Shown: positions 15,001 through 28,600 of the stretch, one piece after another | Numbering within the stretch: the stretch's first letter is position 1 | How the letters are laid out: each line of letters begins with the position of its first letter | Origin: UMGS2069 sp900557585 | GTDB lineage: Bacteria; Bacillota; Clostridia; Christensenellales; UBA1242 | Assembly: GCA_902476355.1 (NCBI GenBank) | Contig: CABSCS010000001.1 | Span: forward strand, 53,241 to 117,240 | Direction: 5' to 3' | DNA: 64,000 nucleotides | Notes under the pieces: generated by a model | Database searches by the model: none | What the model was told of the DNA's origin: nothing | What the model saw: the letters and a program-made list of their open reading frames with translations, nothing else | Made by a program: the position numbers and the translations under genes

Positions 15001-16652
15001 TACAAGATGTTTTCTTTTGTTGCGGTCAACTTATCGTCGTCGGCAATTGTCCAGCCATTTGCTTCGGTGAACAATCCATCACCAGAAGAGATTGAAACAT
15101 TATATTTGTTTTCAGTGAAACGAGTGTAAACTGTAACATTTTCAGCACGAACCCATTTTCCGCCAACAATATATGAAGCAAGGTCAACAAATGTTCCGTC
15201 TGCTGTTGCAAGAAGGCTTCCGGCTGTTGCAGATGTATACCAACCAGCAAATGTATATCCATTTGCTGTTGGAACAGCACCAACTTCTTTTTTAGTCACA
15301 TCTCCATCAAATGTCATTGTAACAGATTTAGCAGGCATGTTGTTTACAGATGAATTTGCAAGAGTTACGCTTGCAAATGAAACTGTATAGGTGTTTGCAG
15401 TCCATTTAGCAGTAAGAGTTACGTCGGCATTGCTCATTTCAAGAATTGCACCGTCGGCATAAACAACTGCGCCATTTGCTTCGGTTGCCCAACCAGCAAA
15501 TGCGTAACCAGTTCTTGTAAAGCCGTTATCAGCAAGAGCGAATGCAGAACCATAGTAACGATTTTCTGCTTCCATTTTTCCACCAGTAGCATCTGGGGCT
15601 GAATATGTAAGTGTGTATGTAAGTCTTGTATAGTAAAGAGAAACTACAAGGCTTCCATCAGCAGAAATTGTAAGAGCATTTTCTGCAAGGTTTGTTTTGT
15701 ATTCAACAAATTGAGCACCTGCAATTGCCACTTTGAATCCTTCAATGCTTGCATCTGTTGCGGTTGTTCCTTTTCCAGTTGTAGCCATGCTTGAAAGTTC
15801 ATTATAGGTGTTTGCAAGGTTTTTCTTGTTTGTATCAAGGTTTTGCAAATAATATTTAACTGTGAATTTAGTGTCAGTGTTTGCAGTGTAACGAGCAACA
15901 AGTGTGTGGTGTCCAGCAGTTTTTACTTTTTCACCAGCACTAACTTTTGTTCCGTCAAGATACCATCCTTCGAATGTGTAACCAGTTTTGGTTGCAACAG
16001 GAAGTTCTGGATATACTGCATCGAATGTAACATCAATTTCAGTTGGAGATACCTTTCCTTCTGATGGGTCGAATGTTACTTTATAGGTGTTTGCAGTGAA
16101 GTGTGCATAGAATGTTGTGTTTTCTGTAATTTCAACTCTGTCTGTTGAAACAACTTCTGTTCCATCTTCTTTTGCTGTGAACCAACCGTCGAATGCGTAA
16201 CCAACTTTTTCAGCGGTGAGTTCTTCAAGACCTGCATAGGTTCCGTTATATGTAACTACAATTGTTTGGTCATCGGTTGTTCCGCCGTTAGCCTTTGCAT
16301 TGAGTGTTACTGTATATTTGTTTGCTGTCCATGAAGCATAAAGTGTAAGGTCGCTTGTGATTGTCCAATTTGAAAGAGCACTGTCAACTTTACCGGTATT
16401 GTCAAAGTATCTTGTTCCTTGTCCATTGGTGTTTGTGAAGTAACCTGCGAATGCGTAACCAGTTTTGGTTGGAAGAGATGTAATGTTTTCAATTGCCTTC
16501 TCATAGCGAGCAGAAATTGTTGTTGTTCCACCTTCTCCACCTTGTTTGTCAAGGGTTACTGTGTAGATGTTTCTTGTATAGTAAACTTTAAGAACAAGTG
16601 CACCATTTCCAGAAATTTCAGCACTTTCAAGTTTGTTTGCGTTTTCAGCGTC
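1..16652 (-). CDS. Giant InlB-B repeat surface protein, C-terminal portion (partial, frame-shifted from its N-terminal part)
   Basis: This is the continuation of the giant gene that begins at 29040. The minus-strand frame whose codons begin at positions equal to 2 modulo 3 is open from 16652 to the left window edge, about 5,550 codons. Translation at both ends and at spot checks gives the same repeat protein: beta-rich units of roughly 65-80 residues with a central GYTFAGW/GYNFLGW-type core and a closing LYAxWTANxY motif (InlB B-repeat, Flg_new). They alternate with units of the form YxVEYYxxNLDGT...GFTFD...LKxYYTRN. No start codon with a ribosome site is needed, because the sequence joins the upstream frame without loss of repeat register. 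The C terminus and any sorting signal lie outside the window. Known repeats of this class form extracellular stalks; adhesion is an inference. An independently translated gene is unlikely. Confidence 0.85.
14057..14190 (-). repeat. Recent internal duplication, copy 1 (pairs with 14591-14724)
   Basis: About 134 bp nearly identical to 14591-14724, with about seven differences by eye. The offset is 534 bp, exactly 178 codons, so both copies are in frame. The flanking repeats are much less similar. Confidence 0.85.
14591..14724 (-). repeat. Recent internal duplication, copy 2 (pairs with 14057-14190)
   Basis: Second copy of the 134-bp near-identical segment. It encodes the same part of a B-repeat unit, ending at the GWFTEAENG-type core. 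Confidence 0.85.
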
Positions 16653-19600
16653 GTGTGTAACCAACAAATGTTTTGATTTCAGCAGAAACTGTTGCACCAG
16701 TTTTTCCAGAAAGTGTTTCGGTTGCTTTGGTGTTGATTGTGAACAAATCATCATCAACATTTTGCAAATAGTATTCAACACTATATTTTACATCTGTATC
16801 TCTCAAATAGTAAAGTTTAAGAAGTGTTGTTCCGTTTCCGTTGATTGCAAGACCAACAACATTGTTTGCATTTTCAGCATCAAATGTGAAGCCTGCTTCG
16901 TCCAATGTTACGGTTGTTGCAGTTGTGTCGGTTGTTCCTTTATGAGGAACTTTGCTAAAGAGTTTGAAACTTCCATCAAGTTCTTCGAAATAGTGTTCAA
17001 TTTCGTAAGCAGTGTCAGTTCTTGCTGTGAAGCGTGCAACAATTGTTTTGTTTCCAACTGTGTCAAGTGTTGTTGTTGGAATTACTTTTGTTTCACCAAG
17101 ATACCAACCATCAAAGTCGTAACCTTTGATTGAAACATCTGGAAGTTCACCGATTTTGTCTTCGAACTTAACAGTTCTTTCAAATGTTTCACCGGTAACA
17201 GCCTCTCCACCAGCGGTGAATGTCATGTCGCCAGTTTTGCTTCCTTTTGCAGGGTCAAATGAAACGGTGTATGAGTTTCTTGAATAGCGAACTGTCAAAA
17301 CTGTTGTTCCGTCTGCTTTAATGTTTCCTGTTTCAACACCACCAGATGTGTGTGTGAATCCATCATAGGTTTTTGCAGCGGCTGTAACAGTTGTGTCGGT
17401 TGTTCCAGAAAGAGGTTCAGTTTCAAATTTTACATATTCACCAGTCAAACTTTCTCTGTAATGTTCAACTGAATATACAGTGTCGGTGTTTGCTGTCCAA
17501 GTTGCATAAACTGTAACTGAACTGCTTCCGTCATCTGCTGGAACAGCAACAAGGTTCTTTGATGAAGCAGTAACTCTTGTTTGAACTGAATAGGTCTTTT
17601 CTGTTGAATATCCAACAAATGTATAACCAATTGCAGTTGGCTCGATGAGAGCAGAATCTTTGATTGATTGATCAAATGTTGCAACAATTTCTGTTTGCAT
17701 TCCTGATACTTTTGAAGTTCCAGGTGTGTTTGCGTCGAAGATAACTTTATATTGGTTTGCAATTGCAGAAACACCAATTTCTACGTTGCTTGCAGGAATT
17801 GTGAATGTTACAGATTTTTGAGAAGCAGTCAAGTTAGCATCGGTCAAACCTGAAACGGCAGTGAACTTGCCAAAGCGATAACCATTGATGGTTGTTGCTG
17901 AAAGTGTAAGTTCACTTTCGAAATAATATTCACCTTCAAGTGAACCAGTTGAAGGAGTAACCTCGCTTATGCCAGTTCCTTTTGAAACAGTAACTGAATA
18001 TTTATTTCTTGTGTAATAGAAGTCGATTACTGATAAACCATTAGCATTTACTGTAATTGTTTTTGCGTCTGGTGCAGTGAAACCACTATATTCCTTTGAA
18101 GGAGCAAATTCTTTAGAAGCATCTGCTTCACCTTTTGCAGTTTCGCTTTCGAAGAATGCATAGGTTTTTCCGTCAAGGTTCATTTTGTGATAGTTGATTG
18201 TAACATTAACTTGGTCCGCTGCGAAATATGCATAAAGAATTGTATCTTCTGCAATGTTCCAAACGTTTGCACCAGTTCCGTCTGTGTTGAAGAATTTAGT
18301 GCCTTCACCATTTTCTTTTGTGAAGTAACCAACAAGGTCATATCCTTCTTTATATGCAACGGTTGGAATCTTTCCAGGTGTTTGGTCATATGTTACTTTG
18401 ATTGTTGTTGTTCCAGCGCTTGTAGCATCTGTTGCAACAAGTGTAACTGTATACTCGTGTGCTTTCCATTGAGCATAAAGGATGATTGTTCCAGATGGAG
18501 CAAGAGTGGTGATTGTTGCTTCGTTATCATATGAATCACCTTTTCCGTCTGCTTTTGTGTTCCAACCAACAAAGTCATATCCAGTTTTTGTGAATCCGTT
18601 TGCAGAAAGGTTGCTTTCTGTTCCATAGGTGTGCTTTGAAGAAGCCATTGTTTGAGTTCCGTCAGCACCGTTCTTGTTATATTCAACTGTATATTCGTTT
18701 GCAGTCCAAGAAGCAAGAAGAACTTTGTTGTTTGCAATGTTCCAAAGTTTGCTTCCGTCTCTGTCTGAAACAGTTCCGTCTTCTTCGAAGAACTTAACGT
18801 TACCATCGAAGTATCCAGCAAATGTGTAACCTTCTCTTGATGGGGCTTGAATGTTTCCTGGAACAGCGTTGAATGTTACTTCAAGTGTTTCAGTTCCGCC
18901 ATTACCACCATTAGGGTTGAATGTGATTGTATATTTGTTTGCTGTCCAATATGCATAAAGGCTTGTGTTTTCTGTGAATGCCCAAGTTGTAAGTTCGCTG
19001 TTAACTTTACCAGTTTCATCGAAATACATTGTGCCTTTTCCAGCAACCTCTGTGAAGAAGCCAGCAAATGTGTAACCTTCTCTTGATGGAAGGTTTGCAA
19101 CAAGAAGGTCTTCAATTGCAGAACCATATTTTGCTTGAACAGAATCAAGACCACCAACTCCACCTTCTTTTTCAAGGGTAATGGTATAGGTTCTTGCAGT
19201 GAATGTTGCTTTGAATGTTACGTTCTTATCGGTGATGACATATCTTGCCATATCAGCAATTGTGCCAGCAACACCGTCAACAACCCAACCAGCAAACTCA
19301 TATCCAGTTTTTGTGAATGTGTTTGCAGGAAGTCTGATGATTGAAGCGTAATCATAGGTGTGTTCAATTGGGTTTTTGCCGTTTTCATCAACAAATGTCA
19401 ATGTATATTTGTTAGCCTTATAATAGATAACAAATTCGGTTGAACCATCAGCAGCAATCAATTTTGAAGTTTCACCATAGCCAGCAGTACCAGTGCTGTC
19501 AAATGTGTAACCAGTGATTCCTGCTTTATAGATTGCAGATGTTTCCAAAACGTTTACAAGGCTTGCAGTTGTTCCATAAAGTGTTTCAACTTTAAGAATT

Positions 19601-22600
19601 CTGTCTGTCTCATGTGGGTCAAATCTTGTTGTGAAGTTTGAACCAGTAAGGTCTTGGTCTTTTTGTGAAACGTGATAAACGGTATATTTTGTGTCTGTGT
19701 TTGGTGTCCAAATAGCGACAAGTGTAACAACACCGTTAACCGCGTCGGTCAAGTTGATAACTTGTGTTTTGTCTTCATAGGTAACTCCACCAAGAGACCA
19801 ACCACCAAATGTATAACCAACTCTTGCATAGGTGTTTTCAGGAAGTGTGCCTTCCAAGCCATATGTTAAGGCAAGGTCTGCCATTTCCTCTTTGCCTTCA
19901 ATTACTGATCCACCATTTTTGTCAAATTTGACTGTATAGTTGTTAGCAACCCAAACAGGTGTAAGAGTGATGTTTGAAGCAGAAACAACAAATTGTGCAC
20001 CTGCTTTTACTTTTTCTCCACCTTCAATTTGCCATTCGGTGAAAGTGTAACCTTTGCGAGAGAATGTGCTTGAATCTTTATAGTTTTGTGTAGATTCAAA
20101 TTCAAAGTTATCTGTGATTGATTCTTCGCCATAGGTGTAAGTAACTTTGAATGTGTCTTTTCCATAGATAGCATAAAGTGTGATGCCTTTTTCTGTAACA
20201 TCATATCCAGAAATTACTCCGGCTTTAATAGCGTCTGCAATGAATGTTGATACCGAAACAGAATCGCCTGCGCTATATTTTGTTGAAGTTGCATTTGCAG
20301 TGAATGCATATCCAAGGAAGTTATAACCAGTTTTTGCAAATGAGCCATTTGCAACTTTGAAGTTTGTATCGAATGTGATGTTTTCAACAATGTCATCACC
20401 AGTGTTGCCTGTGCCTTTGTTATATGTAAGTTTATAAACATTAGCGGTTGCACGTGCTTCAATACGATAGTTTTTGTTTGAAACTGTGAATGATTCTGAA
20501 ATTTCGGTTTCAGTTTCATTTTCAATCAAAACAAATTTTGTGAATGTGTATCCATCTTTAACAACTTTTGAAAGGTTGATTGTTGCACCATAGATTGCAC
20601 TGTATCCACCAGCAATTGATTCAAGAGTTGAATCGGCTGATGTTGCATCAATGCTTGCAATTCCTGTTGAAGTGTTCAAGATGATGTTATATCTATTTCT
20701 TGCATAATAGAACTCTACAACTGTTGTTCCATCTGCACGAACAAGAACGTTTTTGCTTGCAGGGGTTATGAAACCATCATAGGTTTTTGCAGGAGCAACT
20801 GTAATTGTTGTGTCTGCAATTGCTGTGATTACATCATCAAAAACTTTTGTTGATGTTTTTGAATCAAGACTATATTGATAGTATTCAACTTTATATGAAA
20901 CCTCATCTGCTTCATATTTAGCATATACTGTAATGTTCTCGATTGCATCATATGTATCGCTTGCTTTTACAATTCTTGAAAGAGATGCGTCATAGTACCA
21001 AGCAACAAAATTATATCCTGTTCGAGAAACTGTAACATTGATTTTTTCTGCAAGTGATTCTTTATATTTAACACTAACTGCGCTTGGAGCAGTTGGTTTT
21101 TCACTTGTAAGTTTGCTTTCGTCAACATTAACGTCGAATGAAAGTGTGTATGTATTTCTTGTATAGTAAAGTTTAATTACAAGAGAGTTGTCACCCTTAA
21201 CAACAAGAGTGTTTCCAGCGTTTGTTGTTGTGAATGAATCAAATTTGAATCCGTTGAATTCCTTTTTGAAACTTTCAAACAATGTGTCTGAAATTGCAAC
21301 GTCGGTTTCGCCAGATTTGTCAAGAGTTTCTTCTGCCTCTCCATATGCGCCATCAAGAGTTTCAAGATAATACTCAACTTTATATGTTGAAAGTCCTGCT
21401 GTCCAAATTGCAAAGATTGTTGCATTTGAATTTTCATTTTCATAAAGGTCGTTTCCAATGTTTGCACCATCTTCATAAACAACCTCGCCGTCTTTGCTTG
21501 TTGCCCAACCAGCAAATGCATATCCCGCTTTTGTGTATCCACATCTTTCAAGAGAGTTAATTGCATCATATGTGAATGTTGAAGAACCCATTGTTCCGTT
21601 GGTTGCACCATTTCCGTTATAGGTTACGGTGAACTTGTGTGCAGTCCAAATTGCATAGAGTGTAACGTCTTCGCCGTTTGAAAGTTGGTTGCCAACATTT
21701 TCTTTTGCGTCAAATGCCTTTTCGGTTGCATCTTTGTCTGTGTTCCAGCCAAGGAAATTGTAACCTTTTCTTGTAAGTGCATCTGCAAGAATGTTGTTTT
21801 CTGAGTCATATGTAAATTCAAGAGTAGAAGTTTCTGCACCAGCATAGTTTCCATTGAATTCTACATTATAGGTTTTTGCAGTCCACTTTGCACTGAATGT
21901 GAGAGTTTCTGATGCGACTGTAAGGTTCTTTACATTGTCGCCAACTTTATATGTTTGTTCACCATATGACCAACCAGCAAAGTTATATCCAGTTTTTGTG
22001 AATCCGTTTGCAGGAAGGATTGCATCTTTGTCATATGTGAATGTTGATGGGTTGGTTGAACCACCGGTTGCACCATTTCCATTATATTCAACAGTAAATG
22101 TGATTGCTGTGAAGCGAGCATATACTGTTGCTCTGCTTGTTCCGTCACTTGCAGGAGCAGAAACAAGGTTTGTTGAACCTTTTGTAACCTCAACGCCACC
22201 AGTAATTTCTGTGAAATATCCTTTGAAGATATATCCCTTTGCAGTTGGAGTTGCAAGTTCAGTTTCGCTGATAGGTTGATTGAATGTTGCTTTGATTGTT
22301 GCTTGAAGTCCAGAAACTGTGCTTGAACCAACTTTTCCGTCTTCTGTGCCAACAACAAAGTCGATATAATATTTGTTTGCAACTGCAATTGCTTTTACAG
22401 AAAGGTCTGCATCAGCCATTGTGAATGTTGCGTCTTGTGTTGCTTCACCAACAACAAATCCAGCAAGTGTATATCCAGTTTGTGCTGTGGCAACAAGTGT
22501 AACGCTGTCACCATAGAGAACTGTATATGCAAGACCTGAACCTGTTGAGTTTCCAGTTTCAGCAACAAAACTTTCAACACCAACGCCAAGTTCAAGAACA

Positions 22601-25600
22601 AGGCTATATGTGTTTCTCTTATAATAAAGTTTTGTCAAAGAAACTTTGTCTGCTGTGATTGTTTGCATTGCTTCTGGAACGTGATAACTGAATGTGAAGC
22701 CTTTATAATCTTTCTTGATTGTTTCAAGAACAATGAATGTGTCAGTTGTTCCTTTAAGGATTTCGCTTTCATTTGCAGTGTCGCTATATGTTCCGTCAAG
22801 GTTTTGCAAATAATATCTAACTTCATATTCGCTTACACCTGCAGTCCAGTGTGCGAAATAGGTTGTGTCGGCTGTCAAAGTGTATAAAGTTCCTGCTTCA
22901 ACTTTTTCGCCGTCTTGTGATTTTGTGAACCAACCATCGAAAGTATAACCTTTCTTTGTGATTGTTGGAAGTGTGATTGCTTCTTCATATTTGAAAGTTC
23001 TTGCAGTTAATTCGTCACCATCAAGTTCACCAGTTTTTCCACTGTCGTTAGATTCGAAATTTACAGTGTAGGTGTTTCTTGTATAGTAAACTTTCAAAAC
23101 AAGCAAGTTATCTTTATCAACTTTTCCACTAAGAACGTTGCCTGCATTGCTTTCATCAAATGTGAAACCAGTGATTGATTTTTTTACTGCTGAAACAACA
23201 TCGTCTTGTGTTCCAGTAAGTTCTTCAATTTCCTCGCTGTAACCAGTTCCGTCAAGTTTTTCTGTATAGTAGATAACTTGATATGCAATGCCTTCGCCCT
23301 TTCCCCAAATTGCATAGAGTGTAACAACACTGCCACTTTCAGAAGCAAGGTTCAAAAGTGTTGTGCCTTCAAGATATTTTGGGGTTGTTGCTTTGCTATC
23401 TTCGTCCCAACCAAGAAGGTTATATCCACCAAACACAAATCTGATTGCACTGTTTGTGTTTGAAAGAACATATTCTTCATCATATGTTAAAGTGTCTTCT
23501 TTTACTGCTGTTTCATCTTTAACATTGTTTGCGATGATTCTGAGTGTGTATTGGTTTGCTTCCCAAACAGCATAAAGTGTGATTTCGCCATTTTCAACAG
23601 TTTCGTAAAGTTTGTTTACGGTTGCAATGTCAAGAGATTGACTCGCTTTGTAATTGTCACCAGTTGCATCGGCTTTTGTGTTCCATGCAAGGAATGTGTA
23701 ACCTATAAGGGTATATCCGTTTGCAGGAAGAGCACTTGCTGTGTCATAGGTAAGAGTAATGTTATTAACTTCTCCGCCAACATTTCCTTTTGTTGCTTCT
23801 GGTTTATTTGGTGCAAATTTAACTGTAAATGTATCGTTTTCCCAAACAGGAGTAAATTCATAGTTTCTTGCTTCATTCAAAACAAATGTTGAACCAGTTG
23901 CATATGTTTTTTCATCTGCAACATCTTTCCATGCTGTGAAATGGTAACCCTTTTTCTCAAATGTATTGCTATTTTTAAGAGTTAACTCTGCATTAAAGTT
24001 ATATTCTTCCGGTTCAGTTGAATTTGCGCCGTTTGTATATTTAACGGTATATGTGTTGATTTGCCAATCAGCAAAAAGTGTGATGCTTGCTGATTCAAAT
24101 GGAGAAACTCCACCAGCATCTTTTGCAAGTTTTTCACCAGTAACTTCGGTTTTTGAACCAGCAGTGATTGCATAGGCAATTGTTCCGTCTGCTGATTTTT
24201 TGAAGCCAACAAGTGTATATCCTGTTCTCTTTACAAGATCGGTGAGACCAGCAAGGTCAACTGTGCTTGTATATGAAACAACAAATTTGCCATCAACAAA
24301 TTCATAGTTTTGTGAAAATTTGCCATCTGTAACAGAACCATTATTAGCGTCGATTGTAATTGTATAGGTGTTTTCTGTGAACACTGTATCAATTTCAATA
24401 TCTTCGGTTCCCGCTTTGATTTTATCAACATTTTCGCCATTTTTATCTTCAAAGTGATCAAAAGTGAAACCATCTTTGCTTGGGGTTTCAAATTCTTTCT
24501 TGATGTCGATATCTTGATCGTAGTAGAATTCTTTTTTGTCAACTTCGTTTCCGTCAACTTTAATTACAAGGTTGATTTTGTTTCTTGTATAGTAAAGTTT
24601 AAGTTCGTTTGTTTCTCCAGCAACAAGTGTCATTGAAGTTGTACTTTTTTCTGCATCGAATGTGAAACCAGTAATGTTTTCAGCAGTTGTAGATACAACA
24701 GTGTCAACTTTTGCTTGAAGGGTTTGGAGTTTTGTAAGATCTTCTGTATAGTCTGTTCCAGAAGTGTTTTGCAAGAATACTCTGACCCTATATGTGATTG
24801 TTTTTGCACTCCAAATAGCATAGAGTGTAACATCTTTTTCAAGTTTAAAATCTTCGTTTGCATTTACAACACTTGAACCATCATCAGTAAGAGACCAACC
24901 AACAAAGTCATAGTCCGCTCTGTTTGGAACTCCAAAACTTGAACCTCTACCATATGGAAGTCCATAAATAACAGTAAGGTTTTCTGGAAGGTTTGTTACA
25001 GTTCCAGTTGTTCCCGCTTTAACGTTTTCGTCAAATGTAGCTGTGAATGATTTTCTTTGGAAGTAAACTTTCAAAATTGTTGAGCCATTTCCTGCAACAA
25101 TTCCGGTGTTTTGTGTTCCAGTTGTTACAGCATCAAACTCGAAGCCAACAAATTTGTCAGCACCGAAGTGTGTGATAATGTCTTCTGCGGTTTTTGTAAC
25201 TGTTGAGCCGGTTGCAGTTTTCTCTTCAACATATGAAGCAGTTGCGCTTGTTGGATAGAAGAGTCTGTATCCGTCTGCTCTGTCGAATGTTTGCAAATAG
25301 TATTCAACAGTATAGGTTGCCTCGCCTGTTGCCCAAACAACATAAAGGTCAAGGTTTGTTTCGTTTTGTGAAATAATCCAATCTGCAAGGTTGCTGTCTT
25401 CTGTGAACTCAGGATTTCCTTCAGCAGTTGTTGCAAAGCCACCAAATCCATATCCCGCTCTTGTGAATGGGTTTGTAACTTTTGCGTTATCAAATCTAAC
25501 GGTTTGTGTTTTTGTTTCGGCTGTTCCATCATTTTTATGAATGATAATTTCATATAATTTTGCAGACCAAATTGCGAAGAGTGCAACTTCTGCACCATCT

Positions 25601-28600
25601 TCTGCGGTAAGGTTTACAACATCTTCTGCATCTTTATAAAGAGCAGTTGTTGCAGTTTTTTCGGTGTTCCAACCAACAAATGTATAGCCGTTTTTTGCAT
25701 ATTTATTTGCTTCAAGGTTGAAGTGTGTTCCATATACAGCAGATTGTGTATATTTTTCAACATCGTTTGTTGCACCATTTCCGTCAAATGAAACAGTATA
25801 GTTGTTTGCTCTCCATTGTGCGAACAATTGGATTGTTGCACCATCGGTTGCACTGAGGTTATAAATTTCAGTAACGGTTTCGCCGTTTCCATCGGCTCTT
25901 GTGTTCCAACCAGTGAATGTGTGACCAGTAAGTTCATAGGTGTTTGCTTTTGCAGTTTGTCTGTCACCATATGAATATACTGCGTTATCCATTTTTCCAG
26001 TTGCATCGTTGTTGTTTTTGTTATAAACAACGGTGTATTTATTTGCTTTAAATGTTGCAGTAAGATCAATTGTTCCACCAAATGCAAGTGTTGAAACTTG
26101 TGCTTGGTCTTGAAGGATTTGTCCTTTATATGACCAACCAGCAAATGTGAAACCTTCTTTCTCATATGCATTTTTGCGAAGTGCGCTTGCTTGGTCGAAT
26201 GTGTGTGGTGTTGGAGACATTGTTCCAGTAACGCCAGTTTCGCCAGATCCAAGAACATAACGGATTGTATATTGGTTTGCAACCCAAATTGCATGGAGTG
26301 TTTGAGTGTATCCGTCTGAAAGAGTTCCGAAAGGAACGGTTGATTCTGTTGTTACAGTTTCACCAGTTCCATCGGCTTTTGTGTTCCAACCGCCAAATGC
26401 ATAACCATTTTTGGTTACTGTTGGAAGAATATAGTTTGCACCATATTTAAGTGAAATGCTTTCAAGGCTTGAACCCTCGGCAACTTCAACATCGGTTGAA
26501 CCAACATTGTTAGGATTATATTTAATAGTATATCTAACTCTATTATAGAAGAGTCTCAAAACTGTTGTTTCTTCTTTTCCGTTTACAACTGCACCAAGAA
26601 TGGTTGATGGATGTTCTTTATAAAGTTCGAATCTTCCTTCAAATCCACCAGGAAGCGCACTTGAAATATCAAGAATTGTAAGGCTGCCCTCATCATATTC
26701 AGCAAGACCAGCAATAATGTTTTGAACAACAGACATGTCGAATGTTACAAGTGTGTCTGAAAGAACAACACCGCCATCTGGGCCTGTTGTAACTCCAAGA
26801 TATCTTGAATATCCAACATATTCAGAGTCACCATCAACTCCGTCAAGAGTTTGTTGATAAACTTCAACAAGATATTTTGTGTTGAGTTTTTCATATCTAG
26901 CATAAAGAACAACGTCTTTGCTTGATGTGAAGTTTACGCCTTCTTTAACTTCTTCACCATCAACAAGAGCAGTGAACCAACCAAGGAATCTATATCCAGG
27001 TCTTACAGCAATTGGAAGTTTTCCATATGTTCCATTGTAAAGAACTTTGATAACACGTTTTCCGTTAACTTCAACAGAGTTAACACCAGTCCAATCAAAC
27101 TCTGCGTTTGTTACAGAGTTGATTTTATCGTTAAGGTCGAATGAAACGTTATATGTGTTACGTACATATTCAACGCGGATAGCTGTATCATCAGTACCTT
27201 TAACAATTTCAGAAGGAGCAGTTGCAGGAGCAGAGAAACCTTCAATTTCGATAAGTTCTGCATATGCAAGTTGTCCTGTAACACCGTTTTCAAATACCTT
27301 TTTTCCATAGAATGTCCAACCAGAAAGGTCAACATTTTGTATATAATAGTTAACGGTATATCGAGCGTTATCTACTGGCATCCATTTTGCAAAGATTGTC
27401 TTTTCACTGAAATCTTTACTCATTTTGATATCATCTTTAATCAGAATATCATTTGAACCATCATTATAATACCATGAAATTTTCCAACCCCTTGCAATCA
27501 AAACAGAGTTGTCAATATCAACTTTTCCATTATTGAGAAGTTCAATTTTATCTTTTGGAAGTGAAGCAAGAATGCTTGCACCATTCATGATTTCAACTTG
27601 TGAAATGATTTCTTTAAGGTCTGATTGTGCAGGAGCACCTGTAACGTCGGTTCTATAATCAAGGTTTACGAAATATGAACCAATGTCTGAAACTCCGTTA
27701 TATGATTTACGATCATGATACAAACCTTTGCTCATGTTGAATTGTTCATAAACTTTACTTGAAACAACTGTTGGACCAACAACGTCAAGTTCTTTAATTT
27801 GAACACCACCAGCAAATGCGCTTGAACCAATAAAGTCAACTTTACTGTTTGTTCCAAAATCAATAAAGTTCATTTTGCTGTATGCAGCAAATGCAGAGTC
27901 AGCAATTGTTGTAAAGTTTTCACTTACATAAACTTTTGTAATTTTGTTAAACTCGAAACCATCAAGGAAACTCTTTTTAAGTGTGTTATATGCGTTTCCT
28001 GTATTTTCGTTCAAAATTCTCAAAGTGAAGTCTGTTTGGTTTTCTTTACCATTCAAAACAACCTTTGTTACATATTCATTATTTACAAGAGGGAGTGCAG
28101 AAATATCAATCGCAGTGTTGTCTGCCATTGAGAGTTTTTCAAGATTTGCAAATGAAGCGAAAGTTTTTGCAGAAACAGTGTCGATTCCTTCTTCAAGGTT
28201 TACAAATTTAAGACCTGAAAGACCTGCAAATTTTTTCATGAATGTTTCGGTGATTGTTGTGTCAAGTTTTCTAACATTGAGTGTTGTGATGTTTGAATCA
28301 TTGAACGCATCATCTTCAACTTGCAACTTTTCAGTGTTGTAAACAGTAAGAGTTGTAACAGAAGAAGCCCCAGTGAACGCACCAGAGTCAATTACAACAG
28401 AAGGGTCAACAACAACTTCGGTAACACCATCAATGTTTGAAAGGCTTCCTGAACCAACAGTGTCATTTGAACCAACAATGTTCAAAGTTTTCAAATCGTC
28501 TGCACCATCAAGAGCACCTGGCATAAATCTCAAACCAGAAGCATTTTTAACAGACAATTTTTTAAGACCAGAACCTTCGAAAGCGCCTTTGTCAATTCTT

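Larger units (their letters stand above)
3..27400 (-). repeat. Tandem InlB-B (Flg_new) protein repeats
   Basis: Roughly a hundred units of about 65-85 codons, estimated from length rather than counted. Typical unit: YTVxFxxNG...TFTYD...LxxNxFTKTGYxFAGWxTxADG...VTLYAxWTAN. Divergence between neighbours suggests old expansion, apart from one recent copy at 14.0-14.7 kb. Confidence 0.85.

Noticed and set aside
81..16600. Many plus-strand and alternative-frame ORFs opposite the giant gene, often Cys-rich or Gln/Leu-rich
   Set aside because: They are antisense or shifted readings of the repeat array: codon bias of the real frame removes stops in other frames. None has a ribosome site or a recognisable domain.
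3..27400. Possibility that the repeat region is a CRISPR array or transposon cluster
   Set aside because: The repeats are codon-phased, diverged and translate to a consistent protein; there are no spacer-repeat alternation, terminal inverted repeats or transposase genes.
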